The notes: generated by a model not told the origin, from the sequence alone. A stretch of DNA of 64,000 nucleotides from Oscillospiraceae bacterium (GCA_015067435.1 SVMM01000004.1:124001-188000); one strand, 5' to 3'; counted from the first letter of the stretch, positions 16,824 through 26,382 are shown. Made by a program: numbers and translations.

Positions 16824-17300
16824 ATGGCGGACTTCGATATTCGCATGGCGGAGGGCAGGATCTCCCGCGTCGTGCCCCTGCGTCTGACGCCGGGCACCGA
16901 CGTGCTGCTGGGACTGACCGAGGCGTGCAAACGCGCGCACATCAACAACGGCGTGATCCTCAGCGCGATCGGCTCGCTCAACGGCGTGTGCTACTGCAAC
17001 CCGGTCGAGATGGACAACAGCGCGGGCTACGGCTACGGCGAGGTGCTGCACCTCACCGGCCCCATCGAGCTGGTTTCCGCTTCCGGCATCATCTGCCACG
17101 ACGACGAGGGCAACACGAACCTCCACGTCCACGTCTCGCTCAGCGACCGTCACGGCGGCGGGCACGGCGGCCATCTGGTCGAGGGCACGAAGGTCCTGCT
17201 GACCGTGGACGTTGTGATTGCCGAGATCGAGGGCATGGTCATGGGCCGCAAGTTCGACGACGAGCTGCAGGTGCCCCTGTTCGCGCCCCGTCAGGAGTGA
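16824..17300 (+). CDS. PPC/DUF296-domain protein
   Basis: 158 residues covering one PPC domain: PGTDVLLGLTEACK, GVILSAIGSLNGV, a middle ELVSASGIICHDDEGN strand, then the histidine-rich NLHVHVSLSDRHGGGHGGHL. Bacterial single-domain PPC proteins form trimers and often sit in metabolic operons; DNA binding is shown for plant AHL proteins but is uncertain here. GGGGGAG precedes the ATG. Confidence 0.88.
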   Translation: MADFDIRMAEGRISRVVPLRLTPGTDVLLGLTEACKRAHINNGVILSAIGSLNGVCYCNPVEMDNSAGYGYGEVLHLTGPIELVSASGIICHDDEGNTNLHVHVSLSDRHGGGHGGHLVEGTKVLLTVDVVIAEIEGMVMGRKFDDELQVPLFAPRQE

Positions 17301-17326
17301 GCGGGGCGAAGCTGCGCAACAAGACG

Positions 17327-17359
17327 CCTGAAACGACGTTTTTGTTTTGAGCTTTCAGG
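17327..17359 (+). other. leader hairpin upstream of the E1 alpha gene
   Basis: CCTGAAA...TTTCAGG with a long loop containing a T-run. It could attenuate or stabilise the dehydrogenase message. Confidence 0.35.
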
Positions 17360-17401
17360 TAAAACGAAGATCAATATTTATTTTAGAAAGGCGTGAAAAC
17401 A

Positions 17402-18409
17402 TTGGCAAAGGCAAAGAAAACGGAGGAATACTCCAAAGAGTTCCTGCTGGGTCTGTATCGCACGATGGTACGGATCCGCTCATTTGAGGAACACGCTGCG
17501 GAATGCTTCACAAAGGGTATGCTCGCGGGCAACATCCACCTGAGCATCGGTCAGGAGGCGGCGGCCGCCGGCGCGTTTGCCGCGATGAAGCCGCAGGACT
17601 TCTTCACCAGCACCCACCGCGGCCACGGCCACGCCATCGCGCGCGGCGGCGACCCCAAGCTTTGCATGGCGGAGCTGTTCGGCAAGAAGACCGGCTACTG
17701 CAAGGGCAAGGGCGGCTCGATGCACATCGCCGACATGGCGAAGATGAACCACCTCGGCGCGAACGGCATCGTCGGCGCGGGCCAGTGCATCAGCGCGGGC
17801 AGCGCGCTGGCGAGCAAGATCATGGGCGACGACAGCGTCACGATCGGCTGCTTCGGCGACGGCTCGACCAACGAGGGCTCGTTCCACGAGTCGCTGAACA
17901 TGGCGGCGACGTGGAAGCTGCCGATGGTGTGGTTCATCGAGAACAACTGCTACGGCGTCTCCACCGAGATCCACCGCGTGACCAACACGCCCGACATCGC
18001 GACCCGCGCGGCGGCGTACAACGTCGAGTACGCGGTCGTGGACGGCACCGACCCCGTGGCGGTGTACGAGACGATGACCAAGGCGCTCGATCACGCGCGC
18101 AGCGGCAAGGGCCCGTTCGTCGTCGAGGCGAAGGTCTACCGCTATCAGGGCCACTACTGCGGCGATCCCGCGGTGTACCGCCCCGCGGAGTACATGGAGA
18201 ACGCGCTCAAGAACGACGCGATCGAGAAGCTGGGCAAGAAGCTCAAGGCGCTCGGCGTCAAGGACGCGGAGCTGGACAAGATCAAGGACGAGGCGAAGGC
18301 GGAGATGGACGAGGCCGTGAAGTTCGCGGACGAGTCCCCCTATCCCGATCCCAGCGAAGTCACCGAGGATATGTATACGGCTGATAACGAAAGGTGTGTG
18401 GCAAGATGA
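17402..18409 (+). CDS. 2-oxoacid/acetoin dehydrogenase E1 component, alpha subunit
   Basis: About 335 residues, thiamine-diphosphate dependent. The ThDP motif is clear (GCFGDGSTNEGSFHESLN ... ENN), as are HRGHGHAIARGGD and the phosphorylation-loop region (YRYQGHYCGDP). I prefer the TTG start, since AGAAAGG lies 10 bases upstream; the alternative GTG nine bases earlier is only one base from that site. It is closest in layout to acetoin dehydrogenase AcoA, but pyruvate or branched-chain substrates cannot be excluded. Its end overlaps the E1 beta start. Confidence 0.9.
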   Translation: MAKAKKTEEYSKEFLLGLYRTMVRIRSFEEHAAECFTKGMLAGNIHLSIGQEAAAAGAFAAMKPQDFFTSTHRGHGHAIARGGDPKLCMAELFGKKTGYCKGKGGSMHIADMAKMNHLGANGIVGAGQCISAGSALASKIMGDDSVTIGCFGDGSTNEGSFHESLNMAATWKLPMVWFIENNCYGVSTEIHRVTNTPDIATRAAAYNVEYAVVDGTDPVAVYETMTKALDHARSGKGPFVVEAKVYRYQGHYCGDPAVYRPAEYMENALKNDAIEKLGKKLKALGVKDAELDKIKDEAKAEMDEAVKFADESPYPDPSEVTEDMYTADNERCVAR

Positions 18410-19386
18410 GCAAGAAATTAAGCGTCAGCAAGGCCATTCGTGAGGGCCTGCATGAAGAGATGCTCCGTGACGACAAGATGTTCATCATGGGCGAGGATAT
18501 GGCGGTCATGGGCAACGTGTTTGCCATCACCACCGGCTTTCTGGATGAGTTCGGCCCCAACCGCGTGATCGATACCCCGATCTCCGAGGAGGGCTTCATG
18601 GGCATGGCGGTCGGCGCCGCGATGCGCGGCATGCACCCCTGCGTCGAGCTGATGTACGACGACTTTGTCACCGAATGCGCCGACCCGCTGTTCAACCAGG
18701 CGGCGAAGCTCAAGTACATGTCCGGCGGCCAGTGCTCGATCCCGCTGGTGCTCCGTATGCCGATGGGCTCCGGACGCCGCAACGCCGGCCAGCACTCCCA
18801 GTCCCTTGAGGGCATGGTATGCCACTTCCCCGGCCTCAAGGTCGTCGCCCCCTGCACCGCCGAGGACGCCAAGGGCCTCATCAAGGCGGCGCTGCGCGAT
18901 CCCGACCCCGTGGTCGTGATGGAGCACAAGCTGCTCTACGCCCGTAAGGAGGACGTTCCCGACGGCGAGTACATCACCCCGATCGGCGAGGCGAAGGTTC
19001 GCCGCGAGGGCAAGGATCTGACCATCATCTCCTGGAGCCGCGAGGTCAACTTCTCGATGGAAGCCGCCGAAACGCTGGCGCAGGAGGGCATCGACGTCGA
19101 GGTTCTCGACCTGCGCACGCTCGTCCCCGTCGACTGGGAAGCGATCCGCAAGTCCGTTTCCAAGACGCACAACGTCATCATCGTCTCCGAGGAGGTCAAG
19201 CGCGGCAGCTATGCCGGCGAGCTCTCCGCGGAGATCGGCGAGGAGCTGTTCGACGAGCTCGACGCGCCCGTGGAGCGCGTGTGTGGTCTGAACATCGTCT
19301 CCCCGTTCTCCCCGGTGCTTGAGGACCAGAACTTCCCGCACCCGGCGGACATCGTCAAGGCAGTCAAGCGCGTTCTGAACAAGTGA
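18406..19386 (+). CDS. 2-oxoacid/acetoin dehydrogenase E1 component, beta subunit
   Basis: 326 residues: the transketolase pyrimidine domain (MGEDMAVMGNVFAITTGF, ISEEGFMGMAVGAAMRG) and C-terminal domain (DLTIISWSREV, DLRTLVPVDW, GSYAGELSAEI). Forms the alpha2beta2 E1 that decarboxylates or cleaves the substrate and acylates the E2 lipoyl arm. The start ATG overlaps the alpha stop (ATGA), indicating coupled translation and stoichiometric synthesis. Confidence 0.93.
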   Translation: MSKKLSVSKAIREGLHEEMLRDDKMFIMGEDMAVMGNVFAITTGFLDEFGPNRVIDTPISEEGFMGMAVGAAMRGMHPCVELMYDDFVTECADPLFNQAAKLKYMSGGQCSIPLVLRMPMGSGRRNAGQHSQSLEGMVCHFPGLKVVAPCTAEDAKGLIKAALRDPDPVVVMEHKLLYARKEDVPDGEYITPIGEAKVRREGKDLTIISWSREVNFSMEAAETLAQEGIDVEVLDLRTLVPVDWEAIRKSVSKTHNVIIVSEEVKRGSYAGELSAEIGEELFDELDAPVERVCGLNIVSPFSPVLEDQNFPHPADIVKAVKRVLNK

Positions 19387-19404
19387 GAGGAGGGGCGGAA
19401 GAAA

Positions 19405-20646
19405 ATGGCACATGAAGTTTTGATGCCCCAGCTGGGCCTGACCATGGAGGAAGGTACCGTCTCGTCCTGGATCAAGCACGAGGGCGACGCGGTCAAGGCC
19501 GGCGACGTGATCTTGGAGATCACCACCGACAAGCTCACCAACGAGGTCGTCAGCGAGTTTGACGGCACGCTTTTGAAAATCGTGGCGCAGGAGGGCGAGG
19601 ATATCCCCGTCAAGGGCCTGCTTTGCTACATCGGCGAGCCCGGCGAGGCCGTCGGCGGCGGTGCTGCCGCGGCTGCTCCCGCAGCCCCCGCCGCCGCACC
19701 CGCGGCCGCTCCGGCTGCCGCGCCTGCCGCGGCTCCCGCGCCCGTCGCCGCGAACGGCGCGCGGCTGCGCATCTCCCCGCTCGCGCGCAAGCTCGCCGCG
19801 AAGCTCGGCGTCGACGCCTCCAAGGTCGCCGGCACCGGCCCCAGCGGCCGCATTGTCGCGAAAGACATCGAGGCGGCTGCCGCCGCAGGGACCGCCGCGC
19901 CCGCAGCCGCTGCCCCCGCGCCCGCCGCAAAGCCCGCGCCGAAGCCCGAGAGCGGCAATTTGCAGGAGGGCGACACGGTCGTCAAGCTGGTCGGCATGCG
20001 CAAGGTCGTCGCCGAGCGTATGCTCGCCTCCCACACCGAGATCCCGCCCGTCACGCAGAACATCAAGGTCGACGTCACCGAACTGATGGCGTTCCGCAAG
20101 ATGCTGCTGGAGACCACCGGCAAGAAGTATTCCGTCAACGACCTCATCCTCAAGGCGACCGCGAAGTGCCTGCGCGCGCATCCCGAGATGCTCGTCAGCT
20201 GGGACGGCACCCAGATCATCCAGCGCGCGCACGTCAACCTCGGCATGGCGGTCGCGCTCGACGCGGGCCTGATCGTCCCCGTCATCCGCGACGCGGACAA
20301 GATGAGCCTCGACGCGCTCTCCGAGGCGGCGAAGGATCTTGCGACCCGCGCGAAGGAGAACAAGCTTGGCGCGGACGAGTACAAGGGCTCGACCTTCACC
20401 GTCTCCAACCTCGGCATGTTCGGCATCGAGACCTTCACCCCGATCATCAACCAGCCCGACGCGGCGATCCTCGGCGTGTGCGCGATCGAGGACGAGCTGG
20501 CGCTCAAGGACGGCGAAGTCGTCGTGCGCAAGGTCATGCGCCTGAGCTGCACGCTCGACCACCGTCTGCTCGACGGCGCGGTCGTCGCGAAGTTCGAGAT
20601 GGATCTGCGCGACCTGCTCCAGAGCCCGATGAGCATTCTGCTGTAA
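19405..20646 (+). CDS. dihydrolipoamide acyltransferase E2 component
   Basis: 413 residues. An N-terminal lipoyl domain with the lipoylation site TTDKLTNEV (K43), an Ala/Pro linker (about 85-110), a peripheral-subunit-binding domain (LRISPLARKLAAKLGVDASK), a second Ala/Pro linker, and the catalytic CAT domain ending in LDHRLLDGA (His 386, Asp 390). GAGGAGGGGCGG precedes the ATG. The first 75 residues are nearly the same as those of the E3 gene. Confidence 0.94.
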   Translation: MAHEVLMPQLGLTMEEGTVSSWIKHEGDAVKAGDVILEITTDKLTNEVVSEFDGTLLKIVAQEGEDIPVKGLLCYIGEPGEAVGGGAAAAAPAAPAAAPAAAPAAAPAAAPAPVAANGARLRISPLARKLAAKLGVDASKVAGTGPSGRIVAKDIEAAAAAGTAAPAAAAPAPAAKPAPKPESGNLQEGDTVVKLVGMRKVVAERMLASHTEIPPVTQNIKVDVTELMAFRKMLLETTGKKYSVNDLILKATAKCLRAHPEMLVSWDGTQIIQRAHVNLGMAVALDAGLIVPVIRDADKMSLDALSEAAKDLATRAKENKLGADEYKGSTFTVSNLGMFGIETFTPIINQPDAAILGVCAIEDELALKDGEVVVRKVMRLSCTLDHRLLDGAVVAKFEMDLRDLLQSPMSILL

Positions 20647-20659
20647 GGAGGGCGTCGTC

Positions 20660-22390
20660 ATGGCTTACGAATTGAAGATGCCCCAGCTGGGCCTGACCAT
20701 GGAGGAAGGCACGGTTTCCAAGTGGGTCAAAAAGGAAGGCGACGCGGTCAAGACCGGCGACGTGGTCGTGGAGATCACCACCGATAAGCTCACCAACGAG
20801 GTTACGAGCGAGGTCGACGGCACGATGCTCAAGATCGTGGCGCAGGAGGGCGACGACGTCCCCGTCAAGGGCACGCTCGCGTGGATCGGCAAGCCCGGCG
20901 AAGCCGTCCCCGGCACGGGCGGCGCCGCGGCGCCCGCCGTTCCGTTCGCCCCCGCCGCTCCGGCGGTGCCTGCGAAGCCGGTCGGCGACAAGAAGATCAT
21001 TGTGGTCGGCGGCGGCCCCGGCGGCTACGTCGCGGCAATCCGCGCGGCGCAGCTCGGCGCGAAGGTCACGGTCGTCGAGCGCGAGCATCTGGGCGGCACC
21101 TGCCTGAACATCGGCTGCATCCCGACCAAGTGCCTGCTGCACAGCGCGGAGCTCATCAGCGACATCAAGGAACAGGGCGCGGAGATCGGCGTCAAGGTCA
21201 AGGGCGTGGAGGTCGACTTCCCGCAGGTCATCAAGCACAAGAACGACATCAGCAAGCAGCTCACGAGCGGCATCGCGGGCCTCTTTAAGATGAACAAGGT
21301 CGCGAAGGTCGACGGCGAGGCGAAGTTCGTCGCGCCGGGCAAGCTCTCCGTCAAGAAGTCGGACGGCTCGACTGAGGAGATGACCGCCGACGCGATCATC
21401 GTCGCCACCGGCTCGATCAACGCGGTCCCGCCGATCCCCGGCCTCAAGGAGAACCCGAACTGCATCGACTCCACCGGCGCGCTCTCGCTGGAGAAGCTGC
21501 CGAAGTCGATGGTGGTCATCGGCGCGGGCGTCATCGGTCTGGAGCTCGCGTGCGCCTACGCCGCGTTCGGCACCAAGATCACGGTCGTCGAGGCGCTCGA
21601 CCACATGCTGCCGATGCTCGACGGCGACCTCACGAAGATCGGCGTCGCGCACATGAAGAAGATGGGCATGGAGTTCAACCTCGAATGCCCGGTGCAGCGC
21701 GTGGACGCCTCCCCCGTCGGCGCAAAGGTCGTGTGCAAGAACAAGGAGGGCAAGGAGATCGCGTTTGAGGCGGAGAAGGTGCTCGTCGCCGTCGGCCGCC
21801 GCGCCAACACCGCCATGCTCGACCTCGACGCCGGCAAGCTCGACAACGACCGCGGCCGCATCAAGGTCAACGACAAGATGGAGACGTCGGTTCCCGGCGT
21901 GTACGCCATCGGCGACTGCGTGATGGGCTACGCCCAGCTCGCGCACACCGCCTCCGCCATGGGCGAGGTCGCCGCCGAGAACATCATGGGCATCGAGGCC
22001 CATTACGACCAGAAGACAAACCCCACCTGCGTCTACATCGAGCCGGAGGCGGCGTCCGTCGGTCTCACGGAGGAGCAGTGCAAGGAGCAGGGGCTTGCCT
22101 ACAAGGTCGGCAAGTTCCCGATGGCCGCCAACGGCAAGGCTCTGATCCTCAACGGCGGCGAGGGCGTCGTCAAGATCATCGCCGGCAAGGAGTACGGCGA
22201 GATCCTCGGCATGCACATCATCGGGCCGCGCGCGACCGACCTCATCGCCGAGGGCGCGCTCGCCATCGGCGAGGAGATGACGCTCGACGAGCTCATTGCC
22301 ACCATCCACTCGCACCCGACCGTCACCGAGGCGATGCGCGAGGCCGCCCTGCAGGCGGAGAAGCGCGCGATCCATACGTCCAACAAATAA
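20660..22390 (+). CDS. dihydrolipoyl dehydrogenase E3 with N-terminal lipoyl domain
   Basis: 576 residues, longer than the usual 460-470 because a lipoyl domain (TTDKLTNEV, K43) and a short Ala/Pro linker precede the flavoprotein. FAD is bound by IIVVGGGPGGYVAAIRAAQ, the redox disulfide is in GGTCLNIGCIPTK, NAD by VVIGAGVIGLELACAYA, and the His-Glu dyad is in HSHPTVTEAMREA. It reoxidises E2 dihydrolipoamide with NAD. It starts 13 bases after the E2 stop. Confidence 0.94.
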   Translation: MAYELKMPQLGLTMEEGTVSKWVKKEGDAVKTGDVVVEITTDKLTNEVTSEVDGTMLKIVAQEGDDVPVKGTLAWIGKPGEAVPGTGGAAAPAVPFAPAAPAVPAKPVGDKKIIVVGGGPGGYVAAIRAAQLGAKVTVVEREHLGGTCLNIGCIPTKCLLHSAELISDIKEQGAEIGVKVKGVEVDFPQVIKHKNDISKQLTSGIAGLFKMNKVAKVDGEAKFVAPGKLSVKKSDGSTEEMTADAIIVATGSINAVPPIPGLKENPNCIDSTGALSLEKLPKSMVVIGAGVIGLELACAYAAFGTKITVVEALDHMLPMLDGDLTKIGVAHMKKMGMEFNLECPVQRVDASPVGAKVVCKNKEGKEIAFEAEKVLVAVGRRANTAMLDLDAGKLDNDRGRIKVNDKMETSVPGVYAIGDCVMGYAQLAHTASAMGEVAAENIMGIEAHYDQKTNPTCVYIEPEAASVGLTEEQCKEQGLAYKVGKFPMAANGKALILNGGEGVVKIIAGKEYGEILGMHIIGPRATDLIAEGALAIGEEMTLDELIATIHSHPTVTEAMREAALQAEKRAIHTSNK

Positions 22391-22398
22391 ATCATCGT

Positions 22399-22432
22399 CA
22401 TCCGGGGAGACCCGCAGGGATCTCCCCGGATG
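22399..22432 (+). other. 12-bp hairpin between E3 and the membrane-protein gene
   Basis: CATCCGGGGAGA, 10-base loop, TCTCCCCGGATG, then AAAGGAG directly. No U-tract, so it is an mRNA-processing or stability element more than a terminator. Confidence 0.6.
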
Positions 22433-22443
22433 AAAGGAGCAAC

Positions 22444-23157
22444 ATGGCAAAGCGGCAGACAAACGAGCAGCGCGAACTGGAGAAAAAGAGCGCGGCCATT
22501 CTCGGCCATCACGTGAGCGCGGAGAAGGGCGCGGCGCTGCTGGCCTACACCGCGCTGGCATGTCTTGTCCCGATGGCGCTGGGACTGCGCCTCTGGCAGG
22601 ACATCCCGCTCGTTGTGGAAACGGGCCTCACCGGGCCGAACGGGCAGGACGACTCGCTGCCGCGCTGGGGGCTCGTGTTCCTGCTGCCGGGGATCTTCCT
22701 CCTGCTGGATCTCATCAACCACGCCCAGCTCCGCCGCTTTCAGCGGGCGGAAACGGTCCCGCCGCGCTACACGCGCCTGATGGGGCGCTGGGGCTTCCCG
22801 TTGGTGGAGCTGCCGCTTTGTGCTTGGGCGATCCCAAGCGGGGCGGGGCGGCCGGAGCTGACCGGCGCGCTCCTTCCACTGTGGCTCGCCGGGCTGGCGC
22901 TGATGATCGCGGGCGGTTGCCTGCTGGATTGTCGGCGCGGCGACCGCTTCACGCTCGATTGGCTGCCCGGTATGGACGATCCCGCGTCATGGCACGCCGT
23001 GCACCGTCTGGCGGGGTTCAGCCTCCTGACAGGCGGCGTGCTGCTCCTCTTCGCCGCGGCGCTCGCGCCCGCTTTTCCGCTCGTCGCCGCGCTGCTCTTG
23101 CTCAGCATGGGAACGCCGGTTCTCTACGCACTGCTCCGACGGCGCGGACAGGGGTGA
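22444..23157 (+). CDS. multi-pass membrane protein (possibly DUF1648/SdpI-like)
   Basis: 237 residues with about six hydrophobic segments and a charged N-terminus (MAKRQTNEQRELEKK). The region RWGLVFLLPGIFLLLDLIN and the later pattern resemble DUF1648/SdpI-type predicted membrane proteins, but similarity is weak by eye. AAAGGAG precedes the ATG. It lies between the dehydrogenase and TRAP genes; its role is unknown. Confidence 0.7.
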   Translation: MAKRQTNEQRELEKKSAAILGHHVSAEKGAALLAYTALACLVPMALGLRLWQDIPLVVETGLTGPNGQDDSLPRWGLVFLLPGIFLLLDLINHAQLRRFQRAETVPPRYTRLMGRWGFPLVELPLCAWAIPSGAGRPELTGALLPLWLAGLALMIAGGCLLDCRRGDRFTLDWLPGMDDPASWHAVHRLAGFSLLTGGVLLLFAAALAPAFPLVAALLLLSMGTPVLYALLRRRGQG

Positions 23158-23206
23158 AGGACAGGGGCGCCCCCGCAAAACTTTAGGGCTTTTAACACAA
23201 AAAGAC

Positions 23207-23234
23207 TTGTATTTGTGTCGCGTTGTGGTATAAT
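23207..23234 (+). promoter_or_regulatory. promoter of the TRAP transporter genes
   Basis: TTGTAT, 16 bases, TATAAT, 65 bases before the dctQ start. It gives the transporter its own transcription start inside the locus. Confidence 0.75.
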
Positions 23235-23299
23235 TTTACTGCTGCGGCGGCGAGCCCGTCGTCCGTATGCGCACAGTACATTGGGAAAGGAATGATTCC

Positions 23300-23812
23300 A
23301 TGAAGGCGTATAAAAAGATCATGTCCGGCATTGCTGAATTTGAGAAGGTCCTCATCAGCATTGATCTGGTCGTGGTCACGCTGCTGACGTTCCTCAACGT
23401 TCTGTTCCGCAAGCTGGGCGACTGGATCCCGAGTTTCAAGATCTCCCTTGCGTGGACCGAAGAGGTCGTCATCAACCTGTTCGTGCTTTTGATTATGCTC
23501 GGCTGCGCGCTGTGCGCAAAGGAGGGCAGCCTCATCAGCCTGTCGCTGATTTTTGACCGTCTGAAAGCCGGCGGCAAGAAGGTGCTCACGCTCATCATTA
23601 CGGCGGCAAACATCCTCTTCTGGGTGCTGCTGCTCGACACCGGCTGGAAGAAGGTCGTCACGCAGCTCGGAAACGGAAAATCCACGCCCATCCTGCGTAT
23701 TCCGGAGTGGATGTTCACGATCTTCCTCCCGATCGGCGCGGTGTTCCTGATCCTGCACACGGTCGAGTTCTGCATCGACGCGTTATCCAGAAAGGAGGGT
23801 GAGACCGCATGA
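23300..23812 (+). CDS. dctQ: TRAP transporter small permease
   Basis: 170 residues, four transmembrane helices with the DctQ pattern (TFLNVLFRKLGDW, WTEEVVINLFVLLIMLGCA, AKEGSLISL). It is the membrane partner between DctP and DctM in the sodium-driven uptake of small carboxylates or related compounds. The ATG has AAAGG upstream. The stop overlaps the dctM start. Confidence 0.9.
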   Translation: MKAYKKIMSGIAEFEKVLISIDLVVVTLLTFLNVLFRKLGDWIPSFKISLAWTEEVVINLFVLLIMLGCALCAKEGSLISLSLIFDRLKAGGKKVLTLIITAANILFWVLLLDTGWKKVVTQLGNGKSTPILRIPEWMFTIFLPIGAVFLILHTVEFCIDALSRKEGETA

Positions 23813-25119
23813 CGACGCTGCTGCTGTTCGGCGTGTTCTTTATCCTGCTGTTCATGAACATCCCCATCGCCGTCAGTCTGGGTCTTTCCTCCGTGCTGGC
23901 GATGGTACAGGCTGGCGACAAGTTCGCCAACATCGTACCGACCAACCTCTACAACGGCATGGCGAAGTTCCTGCTGCTGGCGATCCCGTTCTTCGTCCTC
24001 TCGGGCAACATCATGGCAAAGGCGGGCATCTCCACGCGTCTGGTCGAGTTCATCGACGACTGCATCGGCCACCGCAAGGGCGGTATCGCCATCGTCTGCG
24101 TCGTCGTGGCGTGCTTCTTCGGCGCGATCTCCGGCTCCGGCCCGGCGACCGTCGCCGCGCTGGGCATCATCCTGATCCCCGCCATGATCAACCGCGGCGG
24201 CTTCTCCGCCCCGTTTGCCAGCGCCATGATGGCAACGGCATCCTCCATCGCGATCGTCATTCCGCCCTCCATCGCCTTCGTTGTCTATTCGTCGATCGTC
24301 GGCGATAAGGCGAGCGTCGGCAACATGTTCATGGGCGGCATCCTGCCCGGCATCCTGATGGGCGCCGTGCTCGTGGCGGTCATTTTGATCGAGGCGAACC
24401 GCAAGGGGCTGAAGGCCTCCCGCGAGAAGGCTTCCGCCGCGCAGCGCTGGAAGAGCTTCAAAAGCGCGTTCTGGGGCTTCCTGATGCCCGTTATCATCCT
24501 CGGCGGCATCTACTCCGGTTTCTTCACCCCGACCGAGGCGGCGGCCGTCTCCGTCGTGTACGGCCTGATCGTCGGCTTCTTCATCTACCGCGAGGTCAAA
24601 CTCAAGGATATGTACGAGATCCTCGTTGATTCCTGCAAGACCACCGGTTCGATCATGCTCATCATCGGCGCGGCGTCCCTGTTCAGCTACGTCTGCACCG
24701 TGCACGGCATCTCCAAGGCGGCGCAGGCGCTGCTGCTCAACGTGTCCGGCAGCAAGGTCGTGTTCCTGATTATCGTGAACATCATCTTCCTGATCGCCGG
24801 CTGCTTTGTCGATGCAAACTCCGCCATGTACATCTTCATCCCCATCATGTACCCCGTGGCGGAGCAGCTGGGCATCAACCTGGTGCACTTCGGCGTGATC
24901 GCAACGGTCAACCTCGCCATCGGTCAGGTCACGCCGCCCGTCGGCGTCAACCTGTTCGTCGCCATCGGCCTTGCCGCCAAGCTGGAAGGCCTGAAGGACA
25001 AGACGCGCGTCACGATCGAGTCGATCTCCAAGGCGGTGTGGCCGATGATCGTCGCCTGCATCATCGCGCTGCTGCTCGTCACCTATGTTCCCTGGTTCTC
25101 CACGGTTCTCATCAAGTAA
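23809..25119 (+). CDS. dctM: TRAP transporter large permease
   Basis: 436 residues, 12 or more membrane segments. Family motifs include FLLLAIPFFVLSGNIMAKAGIS, ACFFGAISGSGPATVAALGIILIPAM and ATVNLAIGQVTPPVGVNLF. It carries the substrate and sodium path. The start overlaps the dctQ stop (ATGA). Confidence 0.94.
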   Translation: MTTLLLFGVFFILLFMNIPIAVSLGLSSVLAMVQAGDKFANIVPTNLYNGMAKFLLLAIPFFVLSGNIMAKAGISTRLVEFIDDCIGHRKGGIAIVCVVVACFFGAISGSGPATVAALGIILIPAMINRGGFSAPFASAMMATASSIAIVIPPSIAFVVYSSIVGDKASVGNMFMGGILPGILMGAVLVAVILIEANRKGLKASREKASAAQRWKSFKSAFWGFLMPVIILGGIYSGFFTPTEAAAVSVVYGLIVGFFIYREVKLKDMYEILVDSCKTTGSIMLIIGAASLFSYVCTVHGISKAAQALLLNVSGSKVVFLIIVNIIFLIAGCFVDANSAMYIFIPIMYPVAEQLGINLVHFGVIATVNLAIGQVTPPVGVNLFVAIGLAAKLEGLKDKTRVTIESISKAVWPMIVACIIALLLVTYVPWFSTVLIK

Positions 25120-25187
25120 GATCTCTTACCGCGCAAGCGGTATCAGATAAAGAAGCAAGTTTTATATTTATTGAAGGAGGAACACCC

Positions 25188-26279
25188 ATGAAAAAGATTC
25201 TTGCTCTTGCTCTTGCGCTGGTCATGGCTCTCGCCCTCGTCGCGTGCGGCGGCGGTGGCGGCGGCACGACCACCACTACGCCCCCTGCCGACAGCAGCTC
25301 CACGACCACGACGCCGGCGAGCGGCGGCGACACCACCACGCCCGCTGCCAGCGGCACCACCTTTGAGAAGCAGACGTGGAAGTTCGCCTGCTCCGCGACC
25401 GACAACACCTGCTGGGCCGATATGGGCCGTCAGTTCGGCAAGATGGTCAGCGACGCCACCGGCGGCGCTGTCACCGTCGAGGTCTATGCCGCCGACCAGC
25501 TGACCTCCGGCAACCAGACCGAGGGCATCCAGGGCGTCATCGACGGCACCATCGAGCTCTCCGCGCACTCCAACATCATCTATTCCAGCTTCGACAAGCG
25601 CCTGAACGTCGTCTCTCTCCCCTTCCTGTTCGACTCCTTTGAGGACGTTGACAAGAAGCTCGACGGCGACGCCGGCAAGGCTGTCGGCAAGGTCGTTGAG
25701 GACATGGGCCTGCACCTCCTCGGCATCGCGGAGAACGGCTTCCGTCATCCCACCAACAACAAGCACCCCATCGAGAAGATGAGCGACATGCAGGGCCTGA
25801 AGATCCGCGTTGCCGGTTCCGACCTGCTCAAGCGCGAGTATGACCTGTGGGGCGCCAGCGTCACCACCGCCAACTGGTCCGAGGTCTACACCGGCCTGCA
25901 GACCGGCACCTATGACGGCCAGGAGAACCCCCTGCCCACCGCTGACGGCGGCTCCATCTCCGACGTCAACAAGTTCGTCACCTACTGGACCGGCGTGTAT
26001 GACTGCATCTTCTTCACGATGAACGGCGACCTGTACAACTCCCTCAGCCCCGAGCTGCAGAAGATCGTTGACGAGGCCGGCATGAAGGCCGCTCAGCAGC
26101 AGCGTCAGCTTGAGCGCCAGGGCGACCAGGAAGTCCTTGAGAAGTGGAAGGCTGCCGGCGTGACCGTCACCGAGCTCACTCCCGAGGCTGCCGCCGAGTT
26201 CAAGCAGGCCGCGCAGGCTTGCTACAGCGAGTTCGAGGAAGCTCTGACCAAGGAGCTCATCGACGCGTTCACCAACTAA
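25188..26279 (+). CDS. dctP: TRAP transporter solute-binding lipoprotein
   Basis: 363 residues. A lipoprotein signal (ALALVMALALVACGG, lipobox Cys 22) is followed by a low-complexity Gly/Thr/Pro/Ser linker to about residue 55, then the DctP fold: WKFACSATDNTCWADMGRQF, VEVYAADQLTSGNQ, LPFLFDSFEDV, GLKIRVAGSDLL and DGQENPLPT. The usual substrate-carboxylate Arg is the one in GLKIRV. The ligand is unknown; the adjacent dehydrogenase suggests a 2-oxoacid, acetoin-like or lactate-like compound. AAGGAGG precedes the ATG. Confidence 0.94.
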   Translation: MKKILALALALVMALALVACGGGGGGTTTTTPPADSSSTTTTPASGGDTTTPAASGTTFEKQTWKFACSATDNTCWADMGRQFGKMVSDATGGAVTVEVYAADQLTSGNQTEGIQGVIDGTIELSAHSNIIYSSFDKRLNVVSLPFLFDSFEDVDKKLDGDAGKAVGKVVEDMGLHLLGIAENGFRHPTNNKHPIEKMSDMQGLKIRVAGSDLLKREYDLWGASVTTANWSEVYTGLQTGTYDGQENPLPTADGGSISDVNKFVTYWTGVYDCIFFTMNGDLYNSLSPELQKIVDEAGMKAAQQQRQLERQGDQEVLEKWKAAGVTVTELTPEAAAEFKQAAQACYSEFEEALTKELIDAFTN

Positions 26280-26309
26280 ACCGGCAAACGCGATCTGACC
26301 TGTAACCGC

Positions 26310-26360
26310 ATAAAAACACTGTGCGCGGTCCCGTTTGGGATCGCGCACAGTATTTTTATG
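26310..26360. terminator. bidirectional rho-independent terminator
   Basis: ACTGTGCGCG...CGCGCACAGT core stem flanked by AAAAA and TTTTT, serving dctP on plus and the NUDIX gene on minus. Confidence 0.9.
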
Positions 26361-26382
26361 TTTTGGCGCGCCCGCCTTCCCC

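Noticed and set aside
18418-22561. Two very long antisense open frames across the dehydrogenase genes
   Set aside because: They mirror the codon bias of E1-E3, lack ribosome sites, and encode low-complexity Arg/His/Asp text.
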